NCBI GenBank assembly: GCA_963726375.1
Contig: CAVSCE010000004.1
Location: forward strand, 1-64,000
Direction: 5' to 3'
Length of the DNA stretch: 64,000 nucleotides
Source: UTCFX2 sp963726375
GTDB lineage: Bacteria > Chloroflexota > Anaerolineae > Anaerolineales > UBA4823
The notes beneath the pieces were generated by a model. It did no database searches, was not told the DNA's origin, and saw only the letters and a list, made by a program, of their open reading frames with translations. This document shows, in pieces, positions 58,058-64,000 of this stretch. The stretch's first letter is position 1. Each line of letters starts with the position of its first letter. Position numbers and translations under genes: made by a program.

Positions 58058-58286
58058 GGGATTGGAGAGTCCTTTCGGAAGGTTTTCGAAATAATTCTAA
58101 AGAGATATTGTAATTGGAATTTCAATAATGGAAGGGCTTCTTCCTGGGTAATCACTTAGAAGATGAATATCCTGAAGTGTCAGGATAGGACGCATTTGGG
58201 GGAAACGCGACAGATCAGGCACGTCTGCAGTTCGGAAAACGCAGTAGAATAAATCCAGGCAGCCGCGCGAGGAGCACAGTCTGATA

Positions 58287-58745
58287 ATGGCTAGAGCGCC
58301 TTTTCAAGTCCTGGTTTTTCCTTATCGAAAGAATGGTTTCGGACAGATTGAATACGCCGTGATGAAAAGATCCGATGATGGCTGGTGGCAGGCCATCGCC
58401 GGCGGCGGAGAAGACGACGAAACCCCGCTTGACGCCGCCAGGCGAGAGACATGCGAAGAAGCCGGCATTCCGCCAACAGCCGAGCTCATTCAATTGGATA
58501 CCGTGGAGCCTGTTCCTGTCGCCGAATTCAGAAACAGCCAGATATGGGGGGAAAACGTTTATGTGATCCCGCAGTACTGCTATGGCGTGAACGCACAGGA
58601 TTTCCAGATTGTGATCTCGGGCGAACACGCCGAATATCGCTGGCTGCCGTATGCAGAAGCCAGAGATTTAATAAAATTTGAAGGAAATAAGACAGCTTTG
58701 TGGGAGCTGAACCAGAGGCTTAAAGGGAAGGGGCCGCGCGGATAG
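58287..58745 (+). CDS. Nudix hydrolase (dihydroneopterin triphosphate/dATP pyrophosphatase-like)
   Basis: Intact, 152 residues. The Nudix box is complete: AGGGEDDETPLDAARRETCE followed by EAGI, fitting GX5EX7REUXEEXGU. The rest (FQVLVFPYRKNGFGQIEYAV, MKRSDDGWWQAI, YVIPQYCYGV, EHAEYRWLPYAEARDLIKF) matches NudB-like enzymes that remove pyrophosphate from nucleoside triphosphates or dihydroneopterin triphosphate. A weak SD precedes the ATG (GAGGAGCACAG upstream). No neighbour suggests a pathway. Confidence 0.92.
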   Translation: MARAPFQVLVFPYRKNGFGQIEYAVMKRSDDGWWQAIAGGGEDDETPLDAARRETCEEAGIPPTAELIQLDTVEPVPVAEFRNSQIWGENVYVIPQYCYGVNAQDFQIVISGEHAEYRWLPYAEARDLIKFEGNKTALWELNQRLKGKGPRG

Positions 58746-59172
58746 AGGTGATTGCCGCGATCTCACCTGAGGCCAGTGCCAATCCTGCACAGGGATCAAA
58801 CTTGTGGATATAATTGATCTGTCCGGTGTTTCTCCAGAAGCAAGCAATCCTGAAAGCCCGGTTTCGATCCCCCCCTTCTGGCCGCCATAGTACAGGCTTC
58901 AAACAAACTGCTTCATTGATCAATACATCCTGGCAATTTAATCCGAAACAACACCTGCTGATCCTTGAAATCACATTTTATTCAGGAGCAGGCAGCAGAG
59001 GTTGGTAAGTAGTTAAGCCGCTTGTCCACAGCAAAAAACCCACCTTGGGCGGCTGGCTGGGATAACTGAACACTTACTGGAACTAGGTCCAGAGGCTTCA
59101 GTCTATCTGAGAGGTCGGTATCGCAAGAAGTTTGCAGGTATTGCCATATTCTGGTAACCAAGGAGGAACCCC
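58746..59172. other. About 430 bases without a supported gene
   Basis: No good frame, repeat or hairpin stands out. The leader of the next gene has an AGGAGG at 59162. Confidence 0.5.
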
Positions 59173-62100
59173 ATGATCCTCAAAAAAGCAATTGATTTAA
59201 CGCTTTCGCTTTTTCTCCTCGTCGGATTCATTCTTATAAACCAACCGGTTCAACCGGTCCACGCCGCGGGCGTGCGCTACGCCAGACCAGCCGCCAGCGG
59301 CCTCGGCGACTGCTCGAGCTGGGCGAACGCCTGCACCCTCCAGGCCGCGCTGACCGGCGCAGCATCCGGCGACGAGATCTGGGTCGCGGCCGGGGTGCAT
59401 AAGCCGTCGACAGGCAGCAGCACCGCGACATTCCAGCTCAAGGACGGTGTTGCCGTCTACGGCGGCTTCCTCGGGACGGAGACCGCGCGCGAGCAGCGCA
59501 ACCCATCCGCCAACCTCACCATCCTGAGCGGCGACGTGGACAACAACGACAGCCAGACGCCGATCATCACCGATCTTAATACGGCTACCGGCCTCAGATA
59601 CAACAGCTCTCATGTCGTCACCGGCGCGACCGGCGCGACCCTGGACGGCTTTACGGTCACGGCGGGCTATGAATATTTCTCCGGTCCCACGTATAACGGC
59701 GGCGGCGGGATGGTATAACATCGCCGCCAGCCCAACCGTGGTGAACGTATCCTTCATCGGCAACTCCGGATCGTACTATGGCGGCGCGATGTACAACGCC
59801 TCCGGCAGCAATCCGACGCTGACAAACGTCACATTCAGCGGCAACAACGGGCGCGTTAATGGCGGCGGGATGTACAACTCGTCCAGCAGTCCGACGCTGA
59901 CGAATGTGGTCTTCAACGGCAACTGGGCATATTCCGGCGGCGGGATGTGGAATGATTCCAGCAATCCGACCTTGACGAACGTCACCTTCAGCGGCAACTC
60001 GGCGCAGCGGGACGATTAACGGCGGCGGGATGGTCAACATCAACAGCAGTCCAACCCTCACGAATGTCACCTTCAGCGACAACTACGGCTTACGAAAACG
60101 GCGGCGGAATGTACAACAATTCCAGCAGTCCGACGTTGACGAACGTCACCTTCAGCAGAAACTCGACCAATCGGCGATGGTGGCGGGATGTACAACAATT
60201 CCAGCAGTCCGACGCTGACAAACGTCACCTTCAGCGGCAACTCTGCATCTAGCGGTGGCGGAATATTTAACAATTCCGGCAGCAATCCATTATTGACGAA
60301 TGTTTCCTTCAGCGGAAATACAGCGACAATCAATGGCGGCGGGATGTACAACTTGTCCAGCAGTCCGACGATTCGCAACACAATTCTATGGGAATACGGC
60401 TGAAACAGGCAGATTTACAATGCGTTAGTACCCCCGTCCTGAGCGACAGCGTCGTGCAGGGCGGGTGTCCGGCGAGAAGCTCCTGCACGAACATCATCAC
60501 CGCTGACCCCAAACTGGGCCCGCTCTACCGCTACGGCGGTTCGACCCAGACCATCCCGATCCTGGCCGGTTCTTCGGCGATTGACACCGGCAATGACCTC
60601 GTCTGTCCCGTCGCAGACCAGCGCGGACTTGCGCGGCCGCAAGGCGCGGACTGCGACATCGGCGCGTTTGAATATGATTATGTAGTTTTCCACCTTTTCT
60701 ACGTGAAACCAGCTGTCAGCGGCACTGGCAATTGCCAGAGCTGGGCGAATGCCTGCCCGCTGCATATCGCTCTTGGCCTATTGACCAGCCCTGACGACGA
60801 GGTCTGGGTCGCGGCCGGGACGCACAAGCCCACGATCGATCCAACCAATCGGGACGCCACCTTCCAATTCAAGGACGGGGTCGCCGTCTACGGCGGCTTC
60901 CTCGGGACGGAGACGAGCTCGACCAGCGCGACCCTGCCCTCAACCTCACCGTCCTGAGCGGCGACATCGATAATAACGACAGCCAGACTCCGATCATTAC
61001 AGACCTCCATACTGTGACCGGAAATGACACCAACAGTTTTCATGTCGTCACCGGCGCGAATGGCGCAACCCTGGATGGCTTCACCATCACCGAGCGGGCT
61101 GTGCAACGTATCCAGCGATCTGACGCTGACAGATATCGTCTTCAGCGGCAACATGGCGGTACGGCGCGGGATGTACAACGTATCCAGCAGCGGTCTGACG
61201 TTGACAGATATCGTCTTCAGCGGCAACAAGGCGGCGGTACGGCGCCGGGATGTACAACTCGTCCAGCAGTCCAACGTTATCGAACGTCATCTTCAGCGAG
61301 AACTGGGCGTTGAATAGTGGCGGAGGGATGTATAATGGCTCCGTCAGCAATCCGGTCCTGACAAACGTCACCTTTAGCAACAAAAGGCATATCGCGGCGG
61401 TGGTATGGCCAATAGTGCCAGCAATCCGACGCTGACAAACGTCATTTTCAAGGATAATACTGCGTGGCACACCTTTATGTTGATCCAAAGGGCGGCGGGA
61501 TGGACAACTCGGGCAGCAGTCCACAGCTGACAGGCGTCTCCTTTAGCGGCAATTCAGCCAAGTTCGGGGGCGGGATGTACAACTACAGCGGCAGTAGTCC
61601 GGATTTGATGAACGTCGCATTCAGCGGCAATTCGGCGACCAGCACTGGCGGCGGGATGTTCAACGATACCAGCAGCAATCCGCCCATGATGAACATCACA
61701 TTTGAAGGCAACACGGCGGTCCAATTCGGCGGCGGGATGTTCAACAACAAGAGCAGTCCCTTAGTATTGAATACCACCTTCAGCGGCAACTCGTCACCGT
61801 ACGGCGGTGGGATGGTCAACAATACCAACAGTGCGCCCACAATCGTAAATTCCACCTTCAGCGGCAATACGGCTTCCAACGACGGCGGCGGGATTTTCAA
61901 CACCTCCAACGGCAATCCGACCCTGATCCATACCACCTTCAGCGGCAACTCGGCGAGTTACGGCGGTGGGATGAACAGCCTTTCCAGCGCCCGAGGGTGC
62001 TGAACACGATTTTCTGGGCCAATACCGCAAGTTCCGGCGGAGCGCAGCTTTACAATGTCAGCAGCTCCGCCGTCATCAGCACCAGCGTCGTCCAGGACGG

Positions 62101-63658
62101 CTGCCCTGCGGGAGGCATCTGCACGAATTTGATCACAGCCAATCCCAATCTCGGCTCGCTCGGGGACCACGGCGGCGCCACCCAGACCATCCCGCTCCTG
62201 CCGGGTTCATCGGCCATCGACACGGCCTTTCAAGCCAACTGCCCCACCATCGACCAGCGCGGCGTCGTGCGCCCGCAAGGTTTATACTGCGATATCGGTG
62301 CGTTTGAATACGATCCCGCCCCAGCAGTCAGCTCCATTGCTCGCCTCGATCCCAACCCGACGAATTTTGCCAGCGTGGAGTTCTCAATCACTTTCTCCGA
62401 AGATGTGACCGGCCTGAGCGCTGCCGATTTTAGCCTGTTTACAACCGGCTCGATCAGCGGCGCAAACGTCAGCGGTGTGAGCGGCTCGGGCGCAGTCTAC
62501 ACGGTCGAGGTCAGCACCGGCGCGGGCAGCGGCACGCTGCGGCTCGATGTCCCGCTCACCGCCACCGTCACCGATCTGGTGGGGAATCCACTTGCGGATT
62601 TGCCCTTCACAAGCGGTGAAGCCTACACGCTCGACAAGTCTTCCCCCGCGGTCCTCTCCAGCCTCCGCTTCGACCCCAACCCGACGAACCTCGCCAGCGT
62701 GGACTTTATCGTCACGTTTTCCGAAGCTGTGACCGGCCTGAGCGCTGCCGATTTCAGCCTGTTTACCGCCGGCTCGATCAGCGCCGCCTCCGTGACCGGT
62801 GTAAGCGGCTCGGGTGCAATCTACACGGTCGAGGTCAGCACCGGCACGGGCAGCGGCACGCTGCGGCTCGATGTCCCCCTCACCGCCGCCGTCACCGACC
62901 CGGCGGGGAATCCGCTGGCGGGCTTGCCCTACACCGGCGGTGAAGCCTACACGGTCGACAAGGCAGCCCCCGCGGTCGTCTCCAGCCTCCGTCACGACCC
63001 CAACCCGACGAATGATGCTGAGGTAGATTTTATCGTCACGTTTTCCGAAGCTGTGACCGGCCTGAGCGCTGCCGATTTCAGCCTGTTTACAACCGGCTCG
63101 ATCAGCGCCGCCTCCGTGACCGGTGTAAGCGGCTCGGGCGCAACCTACACGGTCGAGGTCAGCACCGGCACGGGCAGCGGCACGCTCCGGCTCGATGTCC
63201 CCCTCACCGCCGCCGTCACCGACCCGGCGGGGAATCCGCTGGCGGGCTTGCCCTACACCGGCGGTGAAGCCTACACGCTCGACAAGGCTCCCCCCGCGGT
63301 CGTCTCCAGCCTCCGCCTCGACCCCAACCCGACGAACCTCGCCAGCGTGGGCTTTACCGTCACGTTTTCTGAACCTGTGACGGGCGTGAGCCTGAGCGAC
63401 TTTTCTCTCACAACTGAGGGTATTTCAGGAGCTGCTGTCACCGGAGTCAGCGGCGCGGGCAGCGTCTACATCGTGACGGTCAGCACCGGCACCGGAGGCG
63501 GCACGCTCCGCCTGGACGTGACCGACGACGACAGCATCCTGGATGCGATCAGCAATCCACTCGGCGGGACCGGCGCAGGGGACGGCAATTTCAGCGGCGG
63601 TGAAGCCTATGACGTCCGGATAACCCAGATTTACCTGCCGCTGATCCTGCGGAATTGA
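59173..63658 (+). CDS. Giant secreted beta-helix adhesin with PMP-like repeats and four Ig-like C-terminal repeats, frameshifted
   Basis: The start at 59173 after AAGGAGG gives a signal peptide (MILKKAIDLTLSLFLLVGFI). The N-terminal module reads RYARPAASGLGDCSSWANAC, EIWVAAGVHKPST, DGVAVYGGFLGTETA. From about 59690 to 60380 are GGGMYNxSSSPTLTNVTFSG units of a right-handed beta-helix like chlamydial polymorphic membrane proteins. At 60540-60660 is a DTGN..DQRGLARPQGADCD, IGAFEY choice-of-anchor-type end. The whole set then begins again (FYVKPAVSGTGNCQSWANAC at about 60700), with more beta-helix units to 62000 and a second IGAFEY at about 62300. From 62324 come four units of 108 residues (SSLRFDPNPTNLASVDFIVT ... 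LRLDVPLTAAVTDPAGNPLA). The end is TQIYLPLILRN. Frame changes near 59715, 60020, 60100, 60170, 60935, 61090, 61240, 61440 and 62000. About 1,490 residues. Confidence 0.82.
62324..63619 (+). repeat. Four tandem 324-bp units at the end of the adhesin gene
   Basis: Units begin near 62324, 62648, 62972 and 63296, each 324 bases (108 codons), shown by the recurring GCGGTCGTCTCCAGCCTCCG phrase. Units 2 and 3 are nearly identical at the base level; unit 4 is the most changed. Internal recombination has kept them alike. Confidence 0.9.
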
Positions 63659-64000
63659 CCGGTAAGGTGCCAGGTCGTCCATCCTGTTAGCCGTACGCAC
63701 TATGTGAGATTTAAATGTTCAGATCACCCAGGAAAGTGAACTTCTTTTTCGCTTATTTCCGTGATATCAGATTCGAAGATCCCCCTTGATGAAAGCAATA
63801 CCTTTATGGTGATTTAGCGATAATTTTTTTAAGTTGGGCAGCCTATCGAATTCCATTTGATTTACAATTGTTTTGGAAGTATTTTCAATTCCCTAGAACA
63901 AAACGCGCCTTCTCGGTACGAAGCATCTCAAAAGGTGTCATGCACTTAATACCAAGTCCAATACAAGCATTTGGTATTTTGATTTTCTTTGTTGAAACTG
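63659..64000. other. Right end of the window, no gene seen
   Basis: AT-richer non-coding sequence with TATTTTC and TTTTTAAG stretches. No ORF or RNA gene is recognisable. Confidence 0.5.

Noticed and set aside
4519..63658. Programmed ribosomal frameshifting to explain split genes
   Set aside because: There are too many sites, of both signs, in unrelated genes and without slippery sequence plus pseudoknot. Sequence error is simpler.
59173..63658. Considered as phage tail-spike because of beta-helix
   Set aside because: Signal peptide, PMP-like GGGMYN units and Ig-like repeats point to a surface adhesin, and there are no phage genes nearby.
1..64000. Genetic code with TGA as sense codon
   Set aside because: Many clearly ended genes use TGA as stop (for example 22855, 28914, 40310, 46694, 63658). 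The TGA in the redoxin is a single site at the catalytic Cys.

Overview
The window looks like a chromosomal segment of a Chloroflexota bacterium of the Anaerolineae type. This is inferred from content: a class III cyclase-STAND-TPR regulator, a GAP-family membrane protein, very large secreted beta-propeller and beta-helix proteins, a lipoprotein carrying an NBR1-type Ig domain, a nucleotidyltransferase cassette, and GC-rich intergenic repeats. I see no rRNA, tRNA, CRISPR array, phage module or transposase. Many conserved genes are split by single-base shifts. In at least one place (about 18925) removing one base repairs two overlapping genes at once, so most breaks are probably assembly indels and not decay. 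Split genes are therefore given as single features.

Layout. 1-2.5 kb: cyclase/ATPase/TPR regulator (minus). 2.8-3.8 kb: exported protein made of two short repeat types. 4.3-5.0 kb: Xre regulator and membrane protein behind a strong promoter with a palindromic operator. 5.1-7.1 kb: hydrolase, DUF3303-like protein, and a small membrane protein behind a leader with a terminator. 7.6-9.9 kb: cyclic-nucleotide-binding patatin lipase. 10.3-13.8 kb: secreted thermolysin-like protease. 13.9-19.2 kb: minus-strand operon with a nucleotidyltransferase pair, an ABC-2 exporter (ATPase and two permeases) and a DUF7000-like protein. 20-22.9 kb: sensor kinase and NarL-type regulator separated by a four-helix-bundle gene.

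23.1-45.8 kb is a surface and secretion region: a receiver-like small protein, a FG-GAP giant, a sulfatase remnant, a substrate-binding lipoprotein, membrane and phosphatase genes, an NHL-type beta-propeller, a delta-60 repeat protein, another exported protein, and an M35-like metalloprotease. 46-58.7 kb holds shorter cytosolic or envelope genes: Mut7-C RNase, a CoA-binding protein, hemerythrin, a membrane/DUF4332 protein, three tiny co-directional genes sharing a peptide motif, a probable selenocysteine peroxiredoxin, a histidine phosphatase, an ATP-grasp ligase, a fibre-like secreted protein, a C-S lyase and a Nudix hydrolase. 59.2-63.7 kb encodes a large beta-helix adhesin.

Three points stand out. 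(1) Seven unrelated secreted proteins end in the same short C-terminal motif, [YF]LP followed within 4-6 residues by a basic end, which may be a sorting or anchoring signal. (2) A redoxin has an in-frame TGA exactly at its catalytic Cys, followed by a hairpin, which suggests selenocysteine. (3) A cluster of three very small genes (51.2-51.8 kb) shares a motif of the form [VI][KR][ST]x[LI][KR]xG..C. A paralogous pair of helical proteins of unknown function (33.4 and 47.1 kb) and several dispersed palindromic repeat families are also notable.
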